From Macrocystis pyrifera (Eukaryota > Sar > Phaeophyceae > Laminariales > Laminariaceae): 64,000 bases of DNA. The stretch is from positions 8,534,254-8,598,253 of the forward strand of contig JASSKH010000017.1 of assembly GCA_031763025.1 (NCBI GenBank), given 5' to 3'. Position 1 is the first letter of the stretch; each line of letters starts with the position of its first letter. A program made the translations under genes and the position numbers. Below are positions 12,037 to 62,584 of the stretch, piece after piece. Under the pieces are notes generated by a model, which did not search any database, had not been told where the DNA came from, and was given only the letters and a program-made list of their open reading frames with translations.

Positions 12037-12227
12037 AGCGGTCGTGTGCACACGTGAAAGTAGCCCAAAACAAAGGCTTGCGTTGATTTTTCTCACTAAG
12101 GGTGTCAAGTAACTTCTGAGGCCGTAACGAATAGGGGTAGCTGTGAGAATTTCCCCGGTAGCTTCAGTATATATCGCACCAGAAGGCAAACATTCAGTCA
12201 CGTACAAGAATACGGAACCACTAAGCC
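12037..12227. promoter_or_regulatory. Divergent intergenic region between the SMIM4-like gene and OGDH
   Basis: Only 191 bp separate the two start codons. The sequence holds a CACGTG box at 12051-12056, next to the palindrome GTGTGCACAC, and a TATATAT run at 12168-12174, 54 bp before the OGDH ATG. The OGDH start context is AAGCCATGGCG. Assignment as a shared promoter rests on geometry; no transcription start is visible. Confidence 0.5.
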
Positions 12228-50994
<38,767 letters not shown>

Positions 50995-51131
50995 ACCCAC
51001 CGAACCCGAGCAAGATGATTTTTTTTTGTTGTTGTGACGTACCTCGTACTGCATTGGGCATGCCACGCGCCGCCCGTCTACCCGCCCGCACCCTCGCCGG
51101 CTGCTGCCTTTATTTTACACCGAGGAGAATT

Positions 51132-51172
<41 letters not shown>

Positions 51173-54100
51173 GGGGGTGACAGTAGGAGGGGGGGAGGGG
51201 GGAAGGGGAGGGAGGGAGGGTTGGGGGCGAGAAATATCTCGGGCAGCTGGCGTCCGCAAACGGGTGGAGAAGGAGCGAGCGATAGACACCTTGAGCCATG
51301 CAGACGGCACGGAAGAAAACTGTTCGTGTAGGACTGCGCATACAATACCTGGTACTACTCTGGTACGGGCTGAGATAGAGCGCGTTGATACTAATGGGTG
51401 GTTAATTTTGGTGGAACGTTTCGTCCAAGAGGCCGGGAGGGGGGGAAGAGTGTTGGCTGGGGGGCGTCGATCGTAATGTGAACGGTGGGAGAGGGGACGT
51501 CGATCGAAAATTGAGCAGAGGGGGAGGGGGGGGGGCGTGGGTTGGGGTGGGGAGGGTTCGGAGTCCGTCCTTCTACGACCGGGTATGTGTGAATGTTTTG
51601 TCTGTAGGTAGGTTTGTATCCGATCGAAGCGGCGGGGTGCGACCCGCCCCTCGCCCCCGCCCCCGTCCCCGTTGTGCTGTTTTGGTTGTCCCTGTGTTTG
51701 CCGGTGGGTACAGACGGCATGCACCTTGCGAAAGGCGGGTGCGTGCATCTCCGGCTGGCATTTGTGTAGAGTGTTGCGCGGCAATTATGTAGCGACGGCG
51801 CTTTTGGACTGGGTGCAATGTGGTAAAGGCTTGGAGACCGAAGGCTCAATGACGCTGCTGCTGCTGCTGCAGGTGCTGCTGCCGGAAGAGTGTTGATTTT
51901 TCGAAGGACGGAGGCTGTGACATGTCCCCCGGAAAAGGGACGTTGAATGCTTGTTGGAGACCGGCGACGGGCGGCGTATTGCGCGGGCAGGGAAAGAGGG
52001 AGGGTTCAACACTCAACACCGCGAGAGGCTGTGGTGGTAGGGGCCATCATCGTTGGACTCGGTGTATAACCGAAAAAGTGGTCGCCGAATTTTCTTGTTA
52101 ACATCGACCAGTCCTAATTATATACCGGGTATATATTTTCTTGTGCAGCCGTTGCCATGTATGCTGCTGTTGCCGTGGCACGGGGGTTGAACAATGCAGC
52201 TCCCCTTCATCATATGGTTGGGGGTGGTTGCGGGGCTTGTGCATGCCCATGGGTTTTTCCAACGTTCACACTATCTCTCCCACAGCAGCCGACTTTTTTT
52301 TGGAAAGTATACGAAGTGACGATTATGTTGTTTCTGCACTTCTGTGGGTTAGAGATATTACCAGGTACCACGTACCAGGTATATCTTAATTGTATCGTGT
52401 CCAAACTACAGGTTGTCAAGATACGACAGGCGCGCAGGCTGCATGGGACTGGTCTCAACAAGACGGTGTTGGTCTTGCCGCTAATAATATGGCACGGTTG
52501 ACAAGACCGCACGTGATGTCAGTAGAGCTTACCACTTGTTCGAGGAATATGGTTGGCACATGATGTGTATGAAACAAAGGGACAACCCTAACCACAGGTT
52601 GATTGGACCTGATTGCCCCATGCTTAGGGTTCGGGTTAGGTATCCGCCTCGCACACAGGCGTTGTCGACCATTTCCTCGAATCACAAGGAGAGCTTCGAA
52701 CTGCGCTCCTTCATGTCTCATGTTTGTGATGGCTCTATTAATAGTTTAGTCCCCACACGATTAATAGCACAAGTTGTTGTCACAAAAACAAGGAAAATAA
52801 TGGGTCCATGACTGTTTCCGTGGTCACCATCTATTGATGCTGCTGCAGAGACCCCTGCTTTGTGTACTGGAGGACCGGTTCTTGGAATTTGTTCTACTTG
52901 TTCTTTCCCGCGTTGTTGCTATACGCTACGTAATGCATGCGTTATTATGCGTCTGGGGTCCCCCGCCCCCCACCCCCCTTCGACTAAATCTGACCCCAGT
53001 CACGACCAGCCCGTCCGTTGCACAAAGAGGGCTGCTTGAGGAACTGCCGCTGGCCTTTTGTCGCAGCGTTCGATGTGTATCATGCTATCATGCTGTCATG
53101 CCGCAAACCTTTTGTTCCTGAGATGTTGGTTCTAGTTTACAGAATGTGCAGCTGCAGCCTTCGGCATGCATGTGCAGCGATCTTGTCGACATTGCCACCA
53201 CGAACGGAACTGTCGCGCGAAGCGTATTCTTCCGTCTAAAGCGCTGGTATTTCCCTCCAAGCCCAAGTCCCTACTACTGTAGTTGTATCGTCCTATTCCA
53301 CACGCTCCGTCCTCCTACCCAGACCCTGCAACAAGTCGGCCCTGCCCTCTGATTTGTGACCCCTTTAGACTACTGTAGATTTACTATGGAATAGAACCGT
53401 ACCCACATCAATGGAGACGAACTACGTAGGATTCGAGCCGTTATTTTGTCACTATATATCGAAGAACGCCTTGCCCTATTTTTCCTGTTTTTTCTCCATT
53501 GCTCCTTAGGGTCGCTGTTATCGGAGAGTTTCACCCCCAGAACTTTCAGTTTTGTAACAGCTTTGTTCCGCGCATTTTTTTGTCTTCCAGATTTTCCCTT
53601 TTTTTTTTCCTTCCAAATATGACTTCCTGATATTTCGCCCTCAATTAATTTTCACACATTGTGACAGACCCCCTCCGTATCTTGATACGATTCGCTTTTT
53701 TTTTTTACACTTCTGGAACGTTTCGAAACAAGCTCTCTGCTAACATTAATAGTGGCACTTCATGAATCTGCTAGTTCTGGAAATGTAACGGCCCTTATAT
53801 TATTAATACTTGCGTTCCTTATATATGTTCCTTTCCCCTGCTACGTAAACGTTCTCGATTCTCGGCCCTCTTCTGTTAACTTTCCTGATTTCGGAATTTG
53901 TCCCGTTTTTTATTTCTTTCTTTTTTTCTTCATTGTTTTCAAGGAAAAGAGAAAACCGAGAGGGTCGTTCTTCAATACTATAACGGCCCTTAGTGTGTGA
54001 TGTCTTTCGTAGCACTCTCAAAATTTCGGAGAAGACATATTTGGAATTTGGGTGGAACCCATTATTGTAGCAGAGGTGCACAACCCATGTTTTCGGAGAC

Positions 54101-54477
54101 AAACTGCGTGGGATTTAGTGTCGCACAGTAGATGTGAGGGAGTAGAACTGTACAATTCCCTCGTTTTTAGACTCGTTCAACATCGAGGCCCGATATCAGA
54201 TGACATCGCTCAGACGGCAAAGGTCGGTGGTACGGTAAGAGGGGGCTACCACCACTGCTGTCACTACCGCGCAGCGGCCACTCGGGCGAGAGGCTTTGTA
54301 CCGTATATGACGTTGAGTCCGCATAGGGGTGCGATTGTTTTTCATCGCTCGATGTTTCCAGCCAGAACGGGAAAATTGTCAATACTGCACCGAACACCGC
54401 GTTTCCGGAAATATCTGGTCGAGAGAGAGCCTTCCGAAAATATGATGTTGGACTTTCAGAAGCCTCGTACGTACCGT

Positions 54478-54548
54478 AAACGAGAAAACGAGCGCTGAAA
54501 AAACGATCGCACTCCCAGGATGTGCGATATCAACGCTCTTTACGGTAC
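54478..54548. repeat. Dispersed repeat family D, partial copy 3
   Basis: AACGAGCGCTGAAAAAACGA then ATCAACGCTCTTTACGGTA. Confidence 0.45.
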
Positions 54549-56302
54549 CTCACTCACATTTGGGCTTGAACATATTTAGTTTGCGTAGCGTTCTCGACAG
54601 TCCCTGCCATGGCGGGGCATGTATACCGAATGTGTATGTATTTGCGGTACAGTAGTATTATTATTAGTAGTAGGAATCCGTACTCTTTCAAGAAAGTATT
54701 CAACTTCCGCCTCCAATAAAATACTTGGTACACGATATCGCGTAGCCTAATATTGACAGCATGCCAACTTGGAGACTGCAAATAAAAATGGATATATAAT
54801 CACTCGGCCAAGCAGTCCTGAAATGTACCAAAAAGTGATCTCCCTTGCCGTGGCCCTTTTTGGTCGTGTCCAGCACTAGACTCCTACTACCTGCACACAG
54901 TGTGGGGTCACGGTTTAAGAGAGAGGGGTATGTCAGGCCCACTATTAATACTGTAGTGCACTCTCTTAAGCCCGAGCAGAAGTTCTCTCAAACCAGAATG
55001 GGTATTGCATACCAGGTGTAACTTTCCGTATACCTGGTAACCCGGTTGACCTTCTCTTCAACCAGTTTTTTCTCTCGAACATACATCTGCAGCTCTGAAA
55101 CCGTGACCCTAACCGCATTACTACTGTAGTACTGATTGGTAGTAGCCTTTTGGGAGCCCAGACAACTATATAATATTTGGGCTCATAACCATCTTCTATG
55201 ATCAACCGCAGTGTCAGCACGCAGCAAACAGCATGGTGGGTAGGACCTTGCTGCGGCCGTGCCGTACGACATCTTACGTTGTACTCCTACACGGTACCTA
55301 GTACGAGTACAGAGTAGTTCGGACACGAAAATTATCATTCCCCAACCAAGCAATGACTGATGTTGTACTCGTCATTTTTTGTCGTCAGTTTTTCCCTCAA
55401 AGCTCAAGTTTTGAAAGAGCTAATACGAGCGGCTACACACCCGCCTATCGATAAAAACTATCGGGAAACCTCACCATACGAAACACGCCCATACAAACTA
55501 CAAAGCCCCCGTCCATCAGTCCTCCTCCCACCCCCCGCCTCTCCAAGAGGATCACGTCGTTTGCGTACCATGTTTGTCTCCGCCCCCCTGCTGCCTAAAA
55601 TCGTATCGGAGGGTTGGTCGGGTATATACGTATAGTCTATGCCACTTATGTGTACAAAAACGCCGCCAGACAAAACGCCATCAAACTCCAGCCGCAAACA
55701 AAAGAAAAGACAGTCCCCCAAGAGCACTCCCGCCACGAATGTCCGAATCCAAAGTGGACCAAAGCGTAACCGTTTGAACGAGCGGAACACTCACACTTCT
55801 AACCCCAGAGTAGAGCAAGCACCGGAATTCATCCTCAGTGTTTTTTTTGCAACCCGACGCGCCTGACACGAGAAAAACCAGTACAGGTAGGTGCAGGAAC
55901 CTGTTTCATCTCGTCTGCATGCTCCAATGTCAGCAACGACACTGCTGTTGTGAATCGAGATAATCATCAGCCCAATCACCAATCGCTCAACGCAAACACG
56001 ACGCAGCAAGCAGTAGCGTGCTTTGTCCAGAAACAAAGTGAACGGGCAGACCAGTTGACAGGCTGCCAGATCCTGCATGCATCGGCGAGCACTTTTTCCA
56101 TCCAGAGGAAGCTGATGACCTACCACCCGCCCTTGCCGCTGGGTCGGTGCTTGCGTTGGTGACCGGTCTGCAAAAGCGCGTACGGGTGGAGGGCGCAGTA
56201 AGATTTTATGTGACTTTCACCTTTACCAAAGGTATAGTGATCGATGTTTGCGATACTGCTGTAACATGGTGAAGACTTTCCCAGAGTGGTCGCATTTCTT
56301 AC

Positions 56303-56630
56303 CTGGCATACTGCTACTGCTACCGCTACCGCTACGGATACAACTCTTACTCCGACGCCTACTCCTATTTCTACGGCAACTGTTACTGCTGCTTCTACCG
56401 CCAATACTATTACTAATAGTAATGCTATAACTATTTAATTGCTACTCTACTGCTACTGCTATACTTCTGGTACTACTCCGCTGCTACTGCTACTGCTACT
56501 ACCTTCGGATCTCTGCTGCTGCCATAAACTGCTACTGCTACTGCTGTGGCCACTGCTATTGCTACTGCGACTGCTACGCCTTCACTGCTGTTGCTACTGC
56601 TACACCTTTGCTGCTACCGCTACTGAAAAA
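56303..56630 (+). repeat. (CTACTG)n degenerate microsatellite
   Basis: CTGCTACTGCTACCGCTACC-type units, interrupted; frames through it read as Leu-rich runs. Confidence 0.85.
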
Positions 56631-57089
56631 ATGACTACTATACTGGTGAGCAACAGCAGACCACAACAGCAGTTTTTGATTTTTTTTTTTTATTCTCTTC
56701 GTTTCCGTCGTGATTTAATTTATGCCTCTTGCTGGTCTAGTGCAAAGAGCCCCGAAGTACTTGGTCGGGCAACTATTAATACCGGAAAGCAATACCCAAA
56801 CAAAGAGCTCCGAACTACAGTAGTTGGTCGGGCGAGGGAAAGCAGCACCTAACGTACATTTTTCTTCCTGCGTTTTCCTGTAGATCCCAAACTAATTCCC
56901 GAGGGCTTCCTATCGACGTCTGATGAGGGCGCTTGTACGGGCGATCGGTTCAACATGGTTCCTGGTGTTGATAGGTGACTGTACGTCTGGCACTTTTATT
57001 ATTCCATCTGGCATGTGGCATTGTGCAGCGCTTGTTTTGTTCCGATGGTACTATCCACATACGAAGTATAAAGGGGAATCTATACTCCA

Positions 57090-57156
57090 ACTTTAGGACC
57101 GCAGTCTCTTTTCGGCGACAAACTATTAATAATACTTGGAAAGACGGCAGTCCTAA
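57090..57156. repeat. MITE family B remnant
   Basis: TTTAGGACCGCAGTCTCTTT, CGGCGACAAACT and GACGGCAGTCCTAAGAGGG. Confidence 0.45.
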
Positions 57157-58195
57157 GAGGGATAGATAGCACGGGCAGCTCCATCGTGTCTACGTTGCGG
57201 ATAATTGCAGTTCGTGCGTGATGATGATGATGATGACGACGATGGAACGAGGCACCGCAATCTTTTGTCTTGTTTGTGTGATACTGTACTACTACTGTAT
57301 TCACGTCGTGTTCTTCCCGATGCACGATTGGGGTTGATCGTCGACTGTTGCAACAGTCAGTTAAAGTACACATATATACGTACGTTACCCAGGAATCAGG
57401 CATTGTTGACTACGTATATAGGCTGGCCGTCTTTGCAAAAATCGCCCGAAGGACCTACCTGTTGTGTTGACCTTCCCTGTGCTACAGAGAGTATATATCG
57501 CCCCGGGGAGTCACCGACTCTATTAAACCAGTATATTAACCCTTCACGAGGCCATATCCAGTCTATCCAATCCGTAGCACGCGTGAAGAAAGTAAAACCC
57601 CCAGCTTGCAGAGGTGAGGTAAGACTCGATGAAATCCTCCACCTTAATTGCCTCACAGCTCAGGCGAGGAGTGTTTTCGTTTTTTGTTTTATTTCTTCAA
57701 AATTAAGCACTGCTCCAGGTACCGTACGTAGTACTGTATTCATAGCAGTTGCGAAGGTCTCATGAGAAAACAGTGGGAACGTGCCCATCAGCGCCATACT
57801 CGAGTCCGCACTGCTGTTATGCTGCTGAAGTTAGCGTCTATTTCCCACTGCCCAGCTGATGAGACCCCCATCTCCCCAATGATCTTCGTTATACCGGCGT
57901 TTTATTACCAGGTACTGGTATACCTGGTACATTTTTTTTTGTAACAAATCCACACGCCGGAGTTATCGCCCGTAATCGCCAACCATCTACGGTCCTTGAG
58001 TCTTCATGATTTCGCCCCACGATGCTGCTGCCGATTCCTCGATCCCCCCAACAACGAACAACTCCACCCAGACGTTGATTTTTTAGTTTGGCCAAGGCTC
58101 GCGCTTGGTAGCTTGTGACAACTCCATGTGCGTAGTGTCCATCAGCTCATTTCTACCACCCTATCTTCATACCGTGGTATCTATCATGATATCCT

Positions 58196-58302
58196 ATTGC
58201 GGGGGACCATATTAAATAGGACCACGTATTGTCGGTAGAGATAGAGAAATATATAATTTGTTGTGTGTACCGTAGGTCCTATTTACTATGGTCCCCCGTA
58301 AT
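58196..58302. mobile_element. MITE family A, copy at 58.2 kb
   Basis: TTGCGGGGGACCATATTAAA to ACTATGGTCCCCCGTAA with TA on both sides. Confidence 0.75.
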
Positions 58303-59692
58303 ACCATCATACCAGATCAATACTTGCTTTGGTGTTCTGGATGTTCCTATTGAACTACAGCAGTTATAATAGTAGTTTGATAAACCACTCTGATTTGATT
58401 TGGACTGCACTCCCGACGTGAGAACAAAGCACGTGGCAGTACAGTAGACCCAAAAGTTTTTTTTCTGTATACGAGTAGTGCAGTTCTAAAATGGTCAATA
58501 TGAAAATAGATGGTCTTTGGAATCTCGGCCAAAACAGCAGTGTGGTACGTACGGTATTGTTTTGGAAGTGGTGTTGTTGTTGGTGCGGTGTGGCACAGGA
58601 CCGCTGGAGATTTGATATTTCCATTTCCGGCAGGACCGAGGAAGAACTAAAAGTGAAAAATTTGACTCCGGGAATGAATGTGGTTCGTACCTCAGCGTCA
58701 CTTGGACTATTAATAGTGCCTTCCTTGAAGAGCCGACGCCGAGGCAGGACGCAGGCCATTCTTACCCAGGCCAGGATACACGGCAGCGGAGCGGGGGCAG
58801 CCCCATGATCACGCAGCTATTTACTGCCTACACACGCTAAACCACGCTGGGATCATTCTCCTACCAGGCTGTGGATGGTGCACGTTTGAATACAGCAGTA
58901 GTTCTTGGAGTTTGGGTGGGGGATATGATGCCATTATTTAAATAATGCCATCATCTTGTTTCGGAGACCCTTCAACCACTTGCTTCTACTGTAGAGAACA
59001 GAAACACGCGGGAGCCACACGTTTGGGCCATTCCTTTCCCTCCATAATATCTTCAAGTGATCAAGCGGCAGCAGTGCAACGACCACGACAACCATGTCCA
59101 GCGCTCGAGCGGAGGAAGATGTGAGAGCCGGACTGGGTTGCTTCCTATAGTAGTCATTGTCTCAAGTGCCCGTGGGTAGATTTTTCATTTTTCTTGTTAG
59201 CCTCTCGCGTTTTCCCAGGGGTTTGGGCGCGAGTCTTGATAACCACTTGCTACGCCCACTTGCGCATCCTTAAGTCCGGACAGCCACACCGCAATCGACT
59301 ACTGCGCGGGGGAAATGATGGTAGCAGTGTCCAGCGTCCAGAGGGGTGACACTGTCGTCGTGGCGCTGTGATCCAAAGGTCAGATCAATAGTTAGCTCAA
59401 TCGTTTTTTTCGCGCCCACAAATCACCGCATATCGCACGTCTGTGGTGGTGTTTATACATAGTCCGTGCCCCTTGCGCGTTATATTTGCAGAGCGCAACT
59501 CGCCCCCATTTGCGACGGGGGCAGAGATGCCGACAAAAACAAGGAACCTTTTCAGAGCTGAGCTCGGTCGCTCCCTGTAAGCCAGCTAAAAGCGCGCGCC
59601 CATCCTCTGCGCCGAAAACATTTTTATATCAAGTCAAACGCCACAACTATTTAGTACCCATCCACTGCTCTGCCACTACTATTAGTCTCGTT

Positions 59693-60440
59693 CGTGTACG
59701 CTGCCCCAAACGTTCCACCTGCAGGGTAATCTCGTTCGTTTACTGGTCCCTTGAACTCAGCGACACTAACAACGGCAGTGGCTCGAGCACCCCCCCCCAT
59801 TCCTCTGAGGGAGAGTGTTCCCGGGACGGGGCCAGAGGCGCGGGCCAGACGCGGCGCCTGTACAGCCTTTCATGGGCAACACGGATCCGAAGAAGGAGGG
59901 CGAGCAGGCAAGGTACGAGAGAGAATAAAAATATAGAGAGAAGGAGTTTGGGGGAATGTTTAGTCCGCGCTTCGACCACAATGCAATGCTTCGAGCGGTT
60001 CAATCCCTGGGCCGGGCTACCGTCTCTGCTGGTACCCCCGAGTGTCTTCCAGAGGAGTTGCGGGCTCCTCCGGAAAACAGTCGTGCGTACACAGAGAGCC
60101 AGAAGTTCGGCCCGGAGGTTGAACAGCTCGAAGCCTTGCGTTGTGGCTAAAACGCAGACCGAACCTCCCTCCAATGTCCTTTTCTCTATTTTTCATTGCT
60201 CTTTTCGCGTACAGTGCCCCTTCTGCTCGCGCTCCTTCTTTGGGTTTGTGTTGACCATGAACGACTATGCGCGCGCCACGTCTGGGCCCGAGGAACCGGC
60301 CAAAACATCCCGCGAACACTCGTCCGAAGAGGAATGGTGGGGGTGCTCAAGCCACCGCCGTTGCTTGTGTCTCTGAATTCAATGGACCCTTAGACAACGA
60401 GATCATCCTTCGGGCGAAACGTCTGGGGCAGCGTATACGA
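59693..60440. repeat. Long inverted repeat, arms of about 370 bp
   Basis: The left arm begins TACGCTGCCCCAAACGTTCC and the right arm ends ACGTCTGGGGCAGCGTATAC. Matching blocks along the arms include GAGCACCCCCCCCATTCCTC, GGCAACACGGATCCGAAGAA and CGGGCTCCTCCGGAAAACAG with their inverted partners, at an estimated 75-80% identity. The apex is near 60050-60073. Confidence 0.8.
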
Positions 60441-61051
60441 ACGAAAATAATAGCAGCGGCAGCGCAGGTTGATGGGTATAGGCATGCATGCCTACAGTAC
60501 CTGTAGTAGGCACTACAGCCGCGCTGATGTATGCCACGGTAGTAAAACGGTTGGTGCACATGACTCCGGACGTGGATCCCAAAACATGGTCCAACAGTAA
60601 GGGTGTGTTTTGCGTGTTGGCCGTGATGAAGTTGACCTCCTATCGATTTCCGCCTGGTTTGGTTTCCACGCCCTCGTACTACTGTTGTAGCTATCGCATG
60701 GCCCTAAAACCAGGTTTGATCAGATCCGACGTCCCTTTTCGTGTTGCTATATGATACAGCACCGCCCTGCTGTGCAACAAGTTCGCCAACAACAAGAGCA
60801 CGAGGCTAGCCTTGCTTTAGAAATACGTGTGTGTGTTCTTCAGATTATGCCGTCCTTCCCACCAGCCGACATCCAGCACACCCGGTATCTGAAGATGGTG
60901 CTACATGAATGTCGATGCTTGAGAAATAGCGGCGTAGTCATGCTCGACTTTGGAGTGGGAGGTGTGATCTATCCAGTGCTTCCTTCGCATATGTAGCAAA
61001 CCCTAGAATCTCCGGATTTCATTTACAGCAGTAGTCTTGGTGACGAGGTCA

Positions 61052-61343
61052 GATGTGTTTGTACTCTTGTAGCGGGATTCTCGGTGGGACCCCTGGCACA
61101 ATGCACTACCAGGTATGTGCTCCCATACCGATGGGTAGCAACAACGGTTTCAAGTGGACAACACACACATGCCCTGCCCTGAACCATACTCCCTGGGATC
61201 AAGCGACATCGTTGATGTTGTGCTCTTGCTTTATCCCACGCTTTTGCAGATATTCAGAAGCACTACTATTAATAGTACAGCAGCAGTGCTGCGAACTAGT
61301 ATTTCATGTCGACATTAGCTGGCCGACTGAGTGCTACGTACGT
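61052..61343 (+). repeat. Tandem duplication, copy A
   Basis: GCGGGATTCTCGGTGGGACC through GGCCGACTGAGTGCTACGTA, matched by copy B at 62293-62584. Confidence 0.8.
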
Positions 61344-62292
61344 ATTACGGGGAACCATAGTAAATAGAACAAAATATTGTTCGCATAAATAGGGAAATAT
61401 ATAGGTTTTTGTGGGTACCGTGGGTCCTATTTACTATTTTTCAGGGCTTTTCGCAGGTCAGGTCAAATCTCACGGGTCGGGTCGGGTCGGGTCGGGTCAG
61501 CTGACCCGACCCGACCCGCGAGATTTAAAAAGTTGTTGATCCGACCCGACCCGACCCGTGAGATTTGAAAATATCCTGACCCGACCCGACCCGACCTGCG
61601 AGATTTCAAAACCTCCTGACCCGACCCGACCTGACCCGCCACCTTCAGATTGACCCGTGAGACACGGGTTTCATGCTGGTCGGGTCACCTTGACCCGCGA
61701 GACCATTTATGTTGACCCGCAGGTCCGACCTGCGGATCCGGCCCGTGGGTCGACACTTCAAAAACAATTTAATATTCATTTTTGTGCCCACAAGCGATAT
61801 GTGGCCTGGCTGTAGTGGGTATAAATGGATGCGGGCCTGCGTATATGGATTTGGCAGTGTTTTGATGTCTGAATAAGATACCAAAGGAGTATTATTGAGT
61901 ATGTATACGAGAAAAGCCTTTGGGTAAGAGAGCGGGAAGTGTTTGAGTGTCGGACGCGCGGGCCGGATGCGCGGGTCCGACCCGCGGGTCAGCAGAAAAT
62001 AACTCGCGGGTCACGCTGACCCGATCCGCGAGTGACCCTTTTCTCGCGGGTCATGACCTGACCCGACCCGTGAGCTTTTCATCACGTCTTGACCCGACCC
62101 GACCCGACCCGTGAGATTTGAAAAACTCTTGACCCGACCCGACCCGACCCGTGAAATTTGAAAACCTCTTGACCCGACCCGACCCGACCCGACCCGTGAG
62201 ATTTTGAACACTTCCTGACCCGACCCGACCCGACCCTTGACATTTTGAACACCCCGTGACCCGCGAAAAGCCTTGCTATTTTCCCCCGTAAT
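61344..62292. mobile_element. MITE family A copy split by a hAT-like insertion
   Basis: Left part 61344-61441 (TTACGGGGAACCATAGTAAA), right part 62276-62292 (TTTTCCCCCGTAA), TA on both sides of the whole. Confidence 0.75.
61442..62275. mobile_element. hAT-like element with GGGTC-rich interior, copy 2
   Basis: The left end CAGGGCTTTTCGCAGGTCA and the inverted right end TGACCCGCGAAAAGCCTTG form terminal inverted repeats. CTATTTTT at left and CTATTTTC at right form an 8-bp target duplication (7 of 8). The interior is 834 bp of CCCGACCCGA / GGGTCGGGTC arrays with GTGAGATTTGAAAA spacers and no transposase frame. Confidence 0.7.
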
Positions 62293-62584
62293 AGCATGCT
62301 GCCGATATTTGATTTATGGCGGGATTCTCGGTGGGTCCCCTGGGATAATGCACTACCAGAGATGTGCTCCCGTATCGTTGGGTAGCAATAACGGCTTTGA
62401 GTGGAAAACACACATATGTCCTGCCCTGAAAAACACTCCCTGGAATCAAGCGACAATATAGCTGTGATGCTCTTCCTTCGTCCCACGCTCTGCAAGAATC
62501 GGAACCAGAACCACTACAACAGTAGTATAGTGTTACGGGCGAATATTGTCGTATTGACATTACCTGACCGACTGAGTGCTACGT
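62293..62584 (+). repeat. Tandem duplication, copy B
   Basis: Begins AGCATGCTGCCGATATTTGA, contains GCGGGATTCTCGGTGGGTCC and ends CCGACTGAGTGCTACGT, after which AGCATGCTGCGGATGTTTGA starts again. Confidence 0.8.

Noticed and set aside
59092-59235. Possible start exon ATGTCCAGCGCTCGAGCG with a GTGAGA donor
   Set aside because: The next good acceptor (TTTTCCCAG at about 59218) leads to a stop within a few codons in phase; no supporting downstream exon was found.
59486-60376. 296-codon open frame as a protein gene
   Set aside because: It spans an inverted repeat and has no recognisable domain, and the opposite strand is also open; the length is better explained by the repeat structure.
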